From the NCBI GenBank assembly GCA_933228895.1, contig OW121848.1, positions 94,197,470 to 94,261,469 on the forward strand: a DNA stretch of 64,000 nt, read 5' to 3'. The position numbers and the translations under genes were made by a program. Within the stretch, counting starts at the first letter, position 1. Every line of letters begins with the position of its first letter. Of this stretch, positions 33,201 to 38,694 are shown piece after piece. Source of the DNA: Platycnemis pennipes (Eukaryota > Arthropoda > Insecta > Odonata > Platycnemididae). The notes below the pieces were generated by a model. The model was not told the DNA's origin, made no database searches, and worked only from the letters and a program-made list of their open reading frames with translations.

Positions 33201-35994
33201 AAATGCATAGGCTATAAATGGAGCTCACGTTTGCCTTCCTGCGCTCCAGAGGTCTGAAGTCCGAAACTGAGGGATTTGTGCTCACATGCCAAGATGGTGT
33301 CATCAACACCCTCATGTGTGGTCCCATCTTTGGGGCAAACATGACGGACACGAGATGCATAGCGTGCCGAAGGCAGCCAGAGACTTTAGTTCATCTACTC
33401 TCCGGCTGCAGCTTTTATGTGAAGAATGCATACATAAACCGGCACCACTTGGCTCTGCAGGTGTTGTACTACCACCTAAGACACCATTACAGCATAGGTG
33501 CAAATCCGGTGCTCCCTTACGGTCCTGAAGACATTGAGTCCTTCTTGGAGAATGATAAGTGTAAGATCTGGTGGAATTTTTCCTTCTCCACCATCAGGCA
33601 GTTGGAGGTGACGAAGCCTGATATCATTCTCCTTGACAATCTCTTGCATGCCATGTTCGTGATCGAGTTTTCAGCACCAGTCGAAACGAACATGGCAGCG
33701 CAGGAGATTGAAAAAACGACTAAATATCAAGATCTGCTGTGTGAACTCCGGCAAATGTACGCCGGTTACTCGGTGAAACTGGTAGTCCTCATAGTGGGTG
33801 TGTTTGGTGGTGTCAAGAGCTCACTGGTTGAAAATCTCAAGTGCATCCCTGCATGCAAAACGCTAGCTGATGCACTTGCAAGTGCAATGCAGAAGGCTGT
33901 CCTTCTCGGATCCCTCTGCCTGCTTCATGCGCATGACCCTAATATTGGGTAGCCACCTATTCACCGGTGGTGGACGTGGCTACCCTTAGGCACGGCCCCT
34001 CTCAAGTCTCCAGCAATTATGACGGCAACGAAACCTGATGCTAGCCGGAGACTCGGAGGAGGAAGTTACATTATAGTAACTAATTAAATAATAATAATAA
34101 TTTTTACTAACACCATTGGGATATAAATATCCATGGGTTTCATCACATAGTTTAGATACAAAGTTACATTAAGAAAGACAAAGCACTTTAATTACAAAAC
34201 ATCATTAAAAAATTCCTTAGCAGTATAATAACATTTGCTGAGTAGCATATTTTTTAATTCTTTCTTAAAAGCCCTAGGAGTGGCGAGAGATTTTATACCT
34301 GTGAGTAACTTATTATAAGCTGTGGCTACAGAGTGGTATGGACCTTTCTGGCGTAAGTTAGATGAATACCTACTCGTTATTGTGTATATCATTCTTGGAG
34401 CGTGTCTCATAGATGTGGAAATTAGAATTGACATGGAAGAGATGGGGATAACATTTTACAAACCTAGCACAAGTAAGAATGTACACACATGGAAGTAAGT
34501 GTAAGGATCCTAAGTGTGGCAAACAGTGGTTTATCATTAGTGCGAATAGATACTCTGCAGATGGCCTTTATGGCCTGTTTTTGGAGAGAGAGAAGGCCAT
34601 AGTAGCAGTTAATTACCCCAGAGAATTACCCCAAAACATGACACCATAGGACACGAATGAGTGGATTTATGTAAAGTACACTGATTTTAAGGTATCGAAA
34701 GAGACTATAGGAGACAGTTTCCTTATCATAAATATGCCAACAGAAGTTTTTTTGTTAAGATAACACAATGATTACAGCCATTGTTGTATTTTAAGGTTGT
34801 GTGTGCATGCAATGAAAAAGGATGATGCATACTTGCTCAGCAATACATAATTTTTAATCGGGAACTAATTAAATATAGCGAACAGTATATTGTCCTTATC
34901 GCATGCAAAATTGTTATTTTCAATGACTTTTCAAGTATTAAAATGTGCTCAGCATTTCTTTATAGATTCTTGTAAGAAATTTACTCTTTAGTCCTTTTTA
35001 ACATTAAATGTGTAATCTTTGTTTAATTATTTGTTAATAAAACATTAATGTTGACATTTTTCTGCCTTTTGTACTATATTGTACATGGTATACTAGTCGT
35101 CTTTTGAAAGTACCAGAAAAGAAATGTTTGTATACGGTTTGACCTATTACAAGGTTAATACAATTTGTAAAAATGTAGTAATACAACGGTATTCCAGGAC
35201 TATTGACTTCCTTTTACAGCTGAAATACCAATGTATTACAAAGGTAATACAGCGGTATTACAACATTTAAAAAAATTAATACCACGGTTTTACAATTATA
35301 AACTGATGGTATTACAAAAACTGTGCTGTCTGGGTATACACTGGTGCGTAAAAATTGGCAAGCAAACCACGTTCTTCAACCTTATCGTGAAAGGGTTTCG
35401 AGCTTAGGGAGTGTCAACATCGCACCCATTCTTACCTTTAAGTACAACCTTTTCTTGGCGACATCCTTCTGCGGGTAAAGAACAATGATCAATAACAGGA
35501 ATTATTAATATTGCATCGTCCAAGGCAGAAGTCCATCCGACAGGCAGCAAGGCTATTTTATCATCTGGATGGACAACAACACCTCTGGTGACCGTGTAAC
35601 GGCACACTATGTCGGCATCTGTGGGATACCAGTCCCAAACATCGTGGAAAATGACCTGAAATAAAACATATGAGCATTAGTAGAAAGACTAAACACTGAT
35701 ACATCAAGAAAACAAGGAATCAAATATGGAATCATCGATGCTTAAGAAAACATTTCGCCGCATAAAAGAAATAGGACTTGCACCTATTGAATAAATCGCT
35801 GGAACAACATGGTAAGAGGCTGACTATAATATTTTTAATCAGGCACCTTGTTCAGCCGTAAGTATAACTAAACCGTAAAATGAAATTCAACAACTCACCT
35901 TGGCATATTGTGATTGTATAAAGATACTACTTTTCCCTAGGTTACTTATATCAGAATTAGAGCTACTTGCAACTCTAGAGCCTTTTTCCTCCAT
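3016..35994 (-). CDS. TAX1BP1: TAX1BP1/CALCOCO-family autophagy receptor gene (multi-exon, 3' end not in window)
   Basis: Coding segments in order on the minus strand are 35994-35899, 35655-35436, 29952-29741, 29591-29448, 17782-17615, 9497-9360, (4952-4914, doubtful), 4799-4608, 4522-4348 and 3214-3016. All have GT-AG borders and matching phases, giving about 514 residues, or 527 with the micro-exon. Residues about 30-142 form a SKICH domain with the family signatures VIFHDV, VGWTSA, FYQICYV and GASAPFQFR. A VEDAEDGIVIV stretch follows, then a long Lys/Glu/Leu-rich coiled coil ending in an LRLEMAAEEYRK block, which is diagnostic of TAX1BP1. In vertebrates these cytosolic proteins link ubiquitinated cargo to ATG8/LC3 on autophagosomes. 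The C-terminal zinc fingers of TAX1BP1 are not seen. Almost every large intron is filled with transposons, so the coding sequence is about 1.5 kb in 33 kb of DNA. TAX1BP1 is preferred over CALCOCO1/2 because of the coiled-coil match, but a single invertebrate ancestor gene is also possible. Confidence 0.85.
4348..4522 (-). CDS. exon 8, conserved LRLEMAAEEY block
   Basis: The acceptor is caacacag. The exon starts ETEREEVKRMKEQVTEMQL, followed by LRLEMAAEEYRKVYAAHVRA. This corresponds to the conserved block near the end of the first coiled coil in TAX1BP1. It turns into a Ser/Gly/Arg-rich linker (SGGRSGSADDS). I favour the donor TCAG/gtgaag at 4347, which leaves phase 1 and matches exon 9. If that donor is not used, the frame reads on to a TGA at 4307-4309 and gives a shorter C-terminus (GEVPGKFGTGHKG). 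Confidence 0.85.
4608..4799 (-). CDS. exon 7, coiled coil
   Basis: A 64-codon phase-0 exon starting ITTELNMALKEVATLKTAV and ending YEKQSKLL, with acceptor cctcag and donor TTG/gtaata. Typical Lys/Glu/Leu coiled coil (LREKLIVTEKKLEVSQQQTV). Confidence 0.87.
4911..5101. repeat. diverged tandem duplication, about 95-105 base unit, two copies
   Basis: Two head-to-tail copies share the stretch caatttgaataaaaacagac, followed by aagtattttgccctc. The junction is near 5015. The left copy holds the candidate micro-exon with an intact donor; the right copy has small indels there. Confidence 0.75.
4914..4952 (-). CDS. possible 39-base micro-exon of the coiled coil
   Basis: Between exons 6 and 7 a 13-codon phase-0 segment, KKSRYIRIIKELE, is bounded by an AG (catcagag) with a moderate T-rich tract and by a fair donor (GAG/gtaact). 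Its composition fits the coiled coil and both phases fit. A frame stop just upstream limits the exon to this size. It lies in a tandem duplication, and the other copy (about 5020-5060) has lost the donor. Splicing cannot be proved without transcripts. Confidence 0.35.
5545..8597. mobile_element. non-autonomous hAT-type transposon, 3053 bp
   Basis: The ends are TAGGGATGTGCGAGTA and its exact reverse complement. A perfect 8-bp target duplication, GTAAAAGG, lies at 5537-5544 and 8598-8605; 8 bp is the hAT signature. Within about 100 bases of each end there are many copies of the CGAGTCGAGTA motif in both orientations, probably subterminal transposase-binding sites. The interior is AT-rich and I see no transposase. 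A roughly 24-base repeat of the type ttcacgcaaacgtacat occurs three times at about 8310-8375. Inserted in the intron between exons 6 and 7. Confidence 0.88.
8606..9359. other. intron sequence, nothing recognised
   Basis: AT-rich, no repeat or coding signal seen apart from the donor of exon 6 at its right border. Confidence 0.5.
9360..9497 (-). CDS. exon 6, coiled coil
   Basis: A 46-codon phase-0 exon starting DKEHMLGLLRSETQRGGELS and ending LQEEILR, with acceptor atcacag and donor AGA/gtaagt. Strong heptad pattern (LLERENLKKEVKTLQEEI). Confidence 0.87.
9731..9906. repeat. fragment of a hAT-like MITE end
   Basis: Begins with tagtgatgggtagggacatg, a start of the YAGTGATG type used by several hAT MITEs, followed by repeated cgcgaaa/ttcgcg motifs. 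No matching opposite end was found. Confidence 0.4.
9911..10816. repeat. two diverged direct copies of a GGATCGGATC element
   Basis: The segments 9911-10275 and 10399-10816 run in parallel. Each has a gatggccggatcgg-type start, a GGATCCGGATC cluster, gcgaatggaatgta, gtcatgtgg followed by cgcctacattcgcc, and a gttcgatcc end resembling a Pol III B box. They are about 125 bases apart. A short hairpin (13-base arms, one mismatch) lies at about 10817-10847. Confidence 0.6.
10848..11495. other. intron sequence, nothing recognised
   Basis: AT-rich DNA with no repeat structure or coding signal that I could identify. Confidence 0.4.
11504..12065. mobile_element. hAT-like MITE with GAGTCAT-rich ends
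   Basis: The left end tagtgatgggcaatgtg and the right end cacatttcacatcactg form an imperfect terminal inverted repeat of about 18 bases. Repeated gagtca/gagcc words fill the first 220 bases and recur before the right end. No clear target duplication and no ORF. Confidence 0.6.
12067..13998. other. intron sequence apart from the foldback
   Basis: No exon, repeat or RNA gene recognised outside 12819-12981. A short gagtgagtgagtga run lies near 13890. Confidence 0.4.
12819..12981. repeat. short foldback element
   Basis: Arms at 12819-12863 and about 12936-12981 are inverted copies of about 45 bases with a few mismatches (gaaatgctctcgggattccc against ggaatcctgagagcatttc). The loop is about 70 bases. 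Confidence 0.65.
14600..14772 (-). pseudogene. remnant of pogo/Tigger transposase C-terminus
   Basis: The minus strand reads NEVLSDDEEDESDEVIPEPE, then KEDILKALNTLLHF and DDDFKDNLREIEKVI. An acidic patch followed by a helical ALxxLxxF region is how Tigger-type transposases end. The DDE catalytic core is not visible, so this is a fragment. Confidence 0.55.
15566..15647. repeat. tandem duplication, 41-base unit
   Basis: Two near-identical copies of a unit that contains ggtggatgtataacaataac, one mismatch at the attcttgg/atacttgg position. Confidence 0.85.
16094..16158 (+). mobile_element. 65-base LINE 3' stub with 13-bp target duplication
   Basis: Flanked by a perfect 13-bp direct repeat taatgacaaggga (16081-16093 and 16159-16171). 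The insert carries taagtgcctctgggcctcc, gaggaactccacc and a (TAATC)n tail. It matches the 3' end of the full-length LINE at 18902-23449 (gtgcctcagggcctc, gaggaactccacc, ATCT tail). It is an extremely 5'-truncated copy of that family or a relative. Confidence 0.8.
16531..16602 (+). repeat. tRNA-like unit (SINE head or tRNA pseudogene)
   Basis: The A-box-like tagcgcaactgg (16538-16549) and a perfect B box GGTTCGAGTCC (16581-16591) give a Pol III promoter. It folds roughly as a tRNA: the acceptor stem has a mismatch, and the anticodon loop ccggaaa lacks the invariant U33. A real tRNA is therefore unlikely. Perfect 13-base inverted repeats (ttccacagagaaa) flank it at 16512-16524 and 16611-16623. 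Confidence 0.65.
17615..17782 (-). CDS. exon 5, coiled coil
   Basis: A 56-codon phase-0 exon starting KLKEQLGEMQNVERYVVRLQ, with acceptor attaacag and donor GCG/gtaagt. It is rich in Glu, Arg, Ala and Leu with clear heptads. It sits between two transposon nests, only about 195 bases left of the pogo element's right end coordinate plus spacer, and about 108 bases from the 10.8 kb nest. Confidence 0.85.
18652..18889. other. interior of outer transposon, left of the LINE
   Basis: Contains gtaggcacgtagccagaaat followed by a G run (18718-18757), a motif that recurs in inverted form at about 26737-26785 next to a run of 14 C. No coding sequence seen. Confidence 0.4.
19231..23346 (+). CDS. retrotransposon polyprotein: AP endonuclease, reverse transcriptase, RNase H
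   Basis: A single 1371-residue ORF. Residues 1-155 are a low-complexity Pro/Ser/Asp leader with a 20-residue unit repeated twice (DAIPVESPDGDPSRD). An APE-like endonuclease runs from about 160 (IAVLQANLQHSKAA, ALIQEPW) to the SDHRH motif at about 371. The reverse transcriptase contains FIPKPGK, FLDVEGAFNN, RGCPQGGVLSP and YADD at 827-830. The RNase H has Asp1100 (YTDGS), Glu1135 (FQAEVYAL), Asp1161 (TDSQAAL) and the WVPGHAGISGNE block. A CX2CX8HX4C finger lies near the C-terminus. All catalytic residues are present. The order EN-RT-RNase H with a QHSKAA/IQEPW endonuclease start suggests the LOA/R1 side of the I group; the clade is an inference. Met158 (MAGIAVL) is an alternative start. The protein nicks target DNA and copies its RNA there. 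Confidence 0.92.
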   Translation: MGPNMEPSNKTMEGADRRTLHMDSCSLSSFLVDAIPVESPDGDPSRDASSLGDAIPVESPDGDPSRDAPSTTLTLPVGVPSGRPTHPSCPSYPSWGEEDDILFNLSGPTFKEAPSLVSPMGVESDSGAPVGSGLREGSIPPRREGDKGGRRCGRGRTMAGIAVLQANLQHSKAASGVLQRILSEGMVKIALIQEPWAFQGRVRGLSMTGGKVYYCTTVDRPRSCIYVNGISALHLSEFTTRDQTAVLLTLGEGENRKRVVICSSYLPYDAPAPPPSNEMERLVSHCKTNKWDLLIGCDANSHHIVWGSGSTNGRGEALLEYLMSTELQILNKGSQPTFANSIRQEVIDITLCTSSLLHRIDGWRVSGEITLSDHRHILFTLLESNYREITYRNQRTTNWGLYRERLGAALEGAPQCKFRNVDEVDAAVDYLQRSIITSYEDSCPLRTRKEGCKLPWWGAELDGLRRETRKLFNKAKRTRMPRDWENFKVAQRRYKAAIKRCKRDSWRSFCESVETVPHMARLHKILSKDSEAGVGSLLLPSGDFTSSDKEALKLMLETHFPGSRELREMHHGRNPIRPARTEWRLSSSIVTYTVTKWAIMSFSPFKAAGENGVFPALLQEGQDLLLLPMVRIFRSCLAYGYVPKAWRVTKVVFIPKPGKTDYTRADSFRGISLMSFLLKTLEKIVDRYIRDGPLRDHPLHLYQHAYQKGKSVETALHNLVSRIEGVLEHGMYGLGAFLDVEGAFNNTSFDQICIAAGRHGIHAHIVSWIRYMLEQRTVKVVLRDSSMKVAVTRGCPQGGVLSPLLWNMVVDSLILELNRTGAYTQGYADDVAIIITGKYLDTVSGLMQKALDKAMGWCAETGLTVNPEKTKLVLFTNRRKMEGFRPPSLQGKVLYPSPSVKYLGVILDSKLNWGEHLETKAKKACASLWMCRRTLGKTWGLQPKAIRWIYTAVIKPSFLYCSIVWWKRVRLKTAGNKLNHLQRLACMGISGAMRTTPTLALETLLNLAPLHVEAEVQAKTAAYRLKCMGQWYDKVSSYGHRQVWTELMKSSPILGMGSDGMIARFNLTPSYFKTHFPDREQWARGKGKELHSGAEVWYTDGSRKEGRAGAGVYNCSTPRKLSIPLGKYATVFQAEVYALLTCAYAIKEIGMFNRPIHICTDSQAALKALTSPWCKSQLLQECREALNDIGRCGKMELFWVPGHAGISGNEMADELARAGSSRDPIGLEPIIPIASSVGMAEIRMWGLTRHSEIWRAAPGVRQAKLHIEEPRPGLAKRLLSLNRGQLRTVVGLLTGHYQVMRHLHLLGIVDSPRCRWCEEEDETTSHMLCECPAVMRTRNRYLGSPFLEPSEVREIPIGDLLAFSRAIGLYG
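19321..19440 (+). repeat. in-frame 60-base tandem duplication in the LINE ORF
   Basis: Two 60-base units differ at a few positions only and add one 20-residue repeat to the leader of the polyprotein. The second copy ends in a changed codon set (DAPS for DASS). Confidence 0.9.
23535..23700. repeat. solitary Tigger-like end
   Basis: acagtcaagcccacttatat followed by ccagttataacga and several ataacg/cgttata words resemble the terminal region of Tigger-like mariner elements. No partner end was found. Confidence 0.4.
23847..26731. mobile_element. inner long-TIR DNA transposon, 2885 bp
   Basis: The arms (23847-24343 and about 26240-26731, nearly 500 bases) are inverted copies with few differences. 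The ends GGGTCATTCCATG and CATGGAATGACCC are flanked by AGAG on both sides (23843-23846, 26732-26735), a 4-bp target duplication. The interior carries a damaged transposase on the minus strand. The first 12 bases equal those of the outer element, so both belong to one family or close subfamilies. Confidence 0.88.
25310..26123 (-). pseudogene. broken transposase of the inner element
   Basis: The minus strand reads QVGQVLVIADFSENYAFILQ in one frame up to about 25893. A TAG stands where a Trp is expected. Then come NNDQATVHPFACYYHL and LNYVIISDRLKH, and after a disrupted stretch YYSDGAAAHYKNKHN, AEWHFFVTLHGKRPSDEVGG and TLKRLAARASLQ (stop at 25505). The DFSENY, SDGAAxxYKN and HGKxPxDxxGG blocks are shared by a group of long invertebrate transposases; the acidic residues in them are candidates for the catalytic triad. 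I know of no settled family name; Sola is one possibility because of the 4-bp duplication. Confidence 0.72.
26922..27640 (-). pseudogene. transposase C-terminal region of the outer element
   Basis: The minus strand shows WKELHGKGPCDGIGGTVK at about 27490-27550, the same HGKxPxDxxGGTxKRL motif as the inner element. Downstream are YDSKWYLGVAE and FFHPSGPNTAFKLSKK, a Tudor/chromo-like tail found in this transposase group. The last stretch, ELSTQTGQVHNI, ends at a stop at 26922-26924. Stops and frameshifts break the reading frame. Confidence 0.7.
28672..29447. other. intron sequence, nothing recognised
   Basis: AT-rich DNA between the outer transposon and exon 4. No repeat or coding signal supported. 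Confidence 0.4.
29448..29591 (-). CDS. exon 4, start of coiled coil
   Basis: A 48-codon exon in phase 0 at both ends, starting ALKEGEKLQLEKQKIEEQ. Heptad-like spacing of Leu, Ile and Val with many charged residues marks the beginning of the coiled coil. The donor is AAG/gtaatt. Symmetric phase-0 borders mean it could be skipped without a frame change. Confidence 0.85.
29741..29952 (-). CDS. exon 3, SKICH second half and LC3-binding-like motif
   Basis: This exon enters in phase 1 and leaves in phase 0 (212 bases, acceptor ttttcag, donor AAG/gtgatt). It encodes residues 106-176. FYQICYV (116-122) and GASAPFQFR (134-142) are the hallmark end of the family's SKICH domain. VEDAEDGIVIV (153-163) follows, at the place of the non-canonical LC3-interacting motif (LVV type) known from NDP52 and TAX1BP1. 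The region between 123 and 133 is longer and Cys-containing compared with the vertebrate form. Confidence 0.9.
29953..31139. other. intron sequence, nothing recognised
   Basis: AT-rich, several short ORFs without signature. No transposon ends noticed. Confidence 0.4.
31155..31278 (+). pseudogene. short coding-like stretch of unknown origin
   Basis: The plus strand reads DEMALAKKKRLEKFQENKEG, then KLQPSAKNGSLPKVFDDESE and a TGA at about 31276. The Lys/Glu-rich composition and acidic end look like the C-terminus of a cytoplasmic or nuclear protein. Stops upstream break the frame. It may be the tail of a processed pseudogene; I do not recognise the parent. Confidence 0.2.
31279..31894. other. 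intron sequence, nothing recognised
   Basis: AT-rich DNA up to the 5'-truncated start of the R4-like LINE. Nothing supported. Confidence 0.4.
31905..34104 (+). mobile_element. decayed R4/Dong-like LINE with restriction-like endonuclease
   Basis: Homology starts in the RT domain at about 31915 (IMGCKDNLLIDR). The first catalytic block is DYKKAFDTTSHE (about 32041-32076). In-frame stops at about 31988 and 32160 and frameshifts near 32205, 32785 and 33114 break the frame. HRGIFQGDSLSPLQF and FYMDDLKLYA (near 32356) mark the core, and FGLDKCA is typical of the R2/R4 group. The 3' UTR ends in an (AAT)n tail at 34085-34100, the tail type of Dong-like elements. It is 5'-truncated and lies opposite to the host gene, in the intron between exons 2 and 3. 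Confidence 0.78.
33218..33952 (+). pseudogene. C-terminal zinc knuckle and restriction-like endonuclease of the R4-like LINE
   Basis: The longest remaining open piece (244 codons). A CX2CX8HX4C knuckle uses Cys47, Cys50, His59 and Cys64. The endonuclease signature is KPD (134-135), Asp140, Glu150 and the KxxKY-like KTTKY (167-170). These are the residues expected for the PD-(D/E)XK-type nuclease at the end of R2/R4-group proteins. The upstream RT is broken, so no working protein is made. Confidence 0.75.
34180..34760 (-). mobile_element. fragment of a LINE RT C-terminus (CR1/Jockey-like)
   Basis: The minus strand reads FVSYGVMFWGNS, then LSKKQAIKAICRVSIRTND and, at 34192-34434, a tail with SSNLRQKGPYHSVATAYNKL and FKKELKNMLLSKCYYTAKEF. 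SYGxxFWGNS, QKKAIRxI and a final KKxLKxxLL are the conserved end of many insect LINE RTs. Stops lie between the pieces. Confidence 0.6.
34831..35139. other. intron sequence, nothing recognised
   Basis: AT-rich, with ttaattatttgttaataaaa-like words. No feature supported. Confidence 0.4.
35140..35335. repeat. GGTATTAC-rich repeat ending in CCCAGACAGCAC (inverted)
   Basis: About ten variants of ggtattac/gtaatac occur in both orientations. The right border gtgctgtctggg (35324-35335) is the complement of a terminus also seen at 45663. It looks like one end of a transposon family with short subterminal repeats. Confidence 0.5.
35436..35655 (-). CDS. exon 2, SKICH domain first half
   Basis: The acceptor at 35657-35656 (tttcag) follows a good pyrimidine tract. 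The 220-base exon encodes VIFHDVWDWYPTDADIVCRY, then the VHPDDKIALLPVGW and TSALDD blocks. These align with the SKICH strands of TAX1BP1/NDP52, including the GW pair. It ends in phase 1 at the donor AAAG/gtaaga. SKICH domains are Ig-like folds that in this family bind adaptors such as NAP1/SINTBAD. The Asp-rich DDKIALLP segment departs from the vertebrate consensus. Confidence 0.88.
35899..35994 (-). CDS. exon 1, start codon and N-terminus
   Basis: ATG at 35994-35992 opens a 32-codon exon beginning MEEKGSRVASS and ending in SQYAK, followed by a strong donor (AAG/gtgagt). The serine-rich leader has the position of the short disordered N-terminus before the SKICH domain in TAX1BP1. The next exon begins in phase 0 with VIFHDV, the conserved first strand of the domain, which supports this start. 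Confidence 0.75.
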
Positions 35995-36675
35995 CACTTA
36001 TGCAAACAAATAATTATACTATTCCCAGTTCTTTAGTCACTTGACAACCAAAAGTAAACTTGAGCACCAACAACGGTACTGAAAAATCACAGAAAATTTC
36101 AGATTTCGTTGTAGATTACTGCGTGACAAATGGGATACCACTTCATTTAGATCTCGTGTTTACCTAATGCTAATGTAGGCCGCTGGCTGCAACATCAGCT
36201 GGGGTAATTTGGGGTAATTAACGCTTTCTGCGGCATCTGGGGTGATTATTGTAAACTTTCAGACAAGTGAATAACGCCGGAGGAATGTTTAGAAATTTAC
36301 GACAGGGTAGGGGAGAAATCGTGAAATCCACCTAATTGTTTGGATGTTTGGGAGGAGAGATAATGGCAATAAGTAATACGACGGGGTACAGGTAAACGTA
36401 ATAAATCTTGTCAGTAATTTTTAAAGAATCACAATAGTTATTGATCTAATGAACGTGTTAACGGTGTGTATGAGAAATCTGGAAAGCACATTCATTCCGT
36501 GAGCCCAAAGGTGGAAATTAAGGAGGTATTCTATACTTTTCCTCTGTTGTAATAAGGGCTAGCCTTGTTAACCTTCCTTATATGAATTGAGTTTAGGGTT
36601 ATTGTGTCTCTCGGGTATTTCTAGATTCTCAACTAGGTATTGTCTCAGCTGTGTAATTGTGAATAAATGCACTGA
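35995..36675. other. 5' flank / putative promoter region of the TAX1BP1-like gene
   Basis: The start codon of the minus-strand gene is at 35994, so its 5' UTR and promoter should lie here unless an untranslated exon is further right. The segment 36160-36300 has moderately more CpG and a repeated ggggtaatt word. No TATA box or initiator could be assigned. Confidence 0.35.
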
Positions 36676-36730
36676 GGCCGAGTAAGAAAAGACATCTCGC
36701 GTGGCGAGAGATGTCTTTTCTTACTCGGCC
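36676..36730. repeat. perfect 23-bp hairpin
   Basis: Arms 36676-36698 and 36708-36730 are exact reverse complements (starting ggccgagtaagaaaagac) with a 9-base loop. It could be a snap-back duplication, a MITE core or, if transcribed, a dicer-type hairpin. It lies about 680 bases upstream of the gene's start codon. Confidence 0.85.
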
Positions 36731-38683
36731 TTACTGCGTGTGATTTCTGCATGGTATCATTTAAATATTTCTTAAACCTAAGCTCACCCATGGATGAGCC
36801 CTAGCATTCCCTGGTTCATGCAGTGACGGGGTTCAGTAACATTTCCTTAAAATTAAAATTTTACTAATACTCAATCCCCGACTTTTGGAAGCTCAGTGCA
36901 ATATTTTTCTGAGTGAGCCTTTGTCTCCTCACCTGAAGAGTCATTTAGTATGAGATCGTCAAAAGTAATGGCTTCTTATACAGGTCCCTGATTCATTTTC
37001 TGCCTTCTTTTTTTGGTATCCAATAAATCTGGCTGCAACCACCCCTGGCTGTTTCGATAATATGTCAGCTGAAGCTATGCTCTTTTTCTGTCTCGACATT
37101 CTTTTTTCTTGGGGAGGGGGCTTTAATTTTTTGACCCTATCATATTTTTTGCAACGTTTCTACCACTGAGTCACCAGTTGCACAGGTTTATGCTAGTCAC
37201 TTTCATCACTACATTTCACAAAGATCAAATAACCCATCCTTTGCTTATAGCAGAATTGCAAAGGGTAGATGTACTTTAATTCAACTCTATCCATAATTAG
37301 AAGAGGAGGAAATTTGCTCCACAATCAATGTATCTTTGGTGGGCGTCCATAATAGATTTCTCACAGATACTCCTCCTCCATTTTACTCTCAAATCTCCCT
37401 TCACATCCTCCCCCAGACACCAACATCCCCATTTCTAACAAATTGAAGGACCTCAACCTGGTTGAAAGAACCTTAACAGCATTACCTGCTGAAATAGCTC
37501 AATAGCAGAAGTTCCAGAGAGAAAAAAATCATTTCATATTAGCAGTCATTTATATTCATTTCTGTTGGAATGATGAGTTCACAGATGTTAACTGTTCAAA
37601 TGTTTTATTCAACAGACAAGAGCTCTTTTCATTACACCAGCCAAGAAAACTTATACAGCAGTAAAAAAAACAAAAGCGGAACAAAAAAAAACCACACCTC
37701 ATTGCAAATTGAATGACTTAAAAAAAGAATACAACTCCCAACAATTTCTAATTCAATTAAATGATGTTGTTAACAATTGTTTACCCAAGCTTGCTGCAAC
37801 ATATGGACTTTTTCATATTGCATTCCGAGATAATGATTTTAGTAGAAGAGCAAATGATAGGCTGGGAAAAATTTTCTTCTGAGGAAACTTAAGCTTGAAG
37901 CTGTGGAAGTATTTTGTTATGACGAATACCTAGCAATGGATGACGAGAGGTGGAAATAATATTTAGACTGGAAAAGCGAGGAGGGCAGTGTACCTGAAGT
38001 AAGGCCTACTTACCGTGGGAGTTAGGAAATAAAACACTTCATTCAAAAATGCATCTGGAGTGAGTATACTCTTTTGTCGTTGAGAATAATAATGGCCACA
38101 GAAAATGCAAGACTGACAACATTTGAAATTCTGTGTTGCACATGAATGGTGAAAGGACTTAGAATGGATAACTTCTAAGGAGAGTAGGAGAAGCAAGAAA
38201 CCTGATGAAAAGTCTGCAATGAAGAAAATGCAATCTCAGTGGACCCGACACATTATTGAGGCAAGACATCAAGGGAAAAGTCAATGAAATGAATGGCTAA
38301 GGAAGATCATAAGAAGTACCTATTTGGAGAAAACTAGGGAAAGAGGTAAAAGAGGAGTTACCTTAATGTGAAAAGGCTAGCAGGTGGGAGAGTAGTGAAG
38401 AGAGCTATGTCTATTGAATATTTGGGATCTATGACCATTGGTGTTAATGAAACTTCATGTTCCTTACCATCTTTCATGAAAAAGCTGCATTATTCCTCAT
38501 ATGTATATTAGTATTATTTACTTAGGTAGTACCCATAGACTGTGGTTTAAATAACCAATAGGTGATTTATATATTCTAGCAAGTAAAAAATGAATGGAGG
38601 ATACCAATAATGTGATTGGTATACTGAAGTATTACTCCTTAAAACTCTGTGTTGTGATACAAGTTAGTGGAATTGGCATGTAG
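36731..38683. other. intergenic, nothing firm
   Basis: AT-rich DNA. Around 38220-38420 a faint likeness to the 3' coding end of the RTE-like LINEs (lysine/glutamate-rich words, reading frame broken) was noted but not enough to annotate. Confidence 0.35.
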
Positions 38684-38694
38684 ATATTTTTCCA

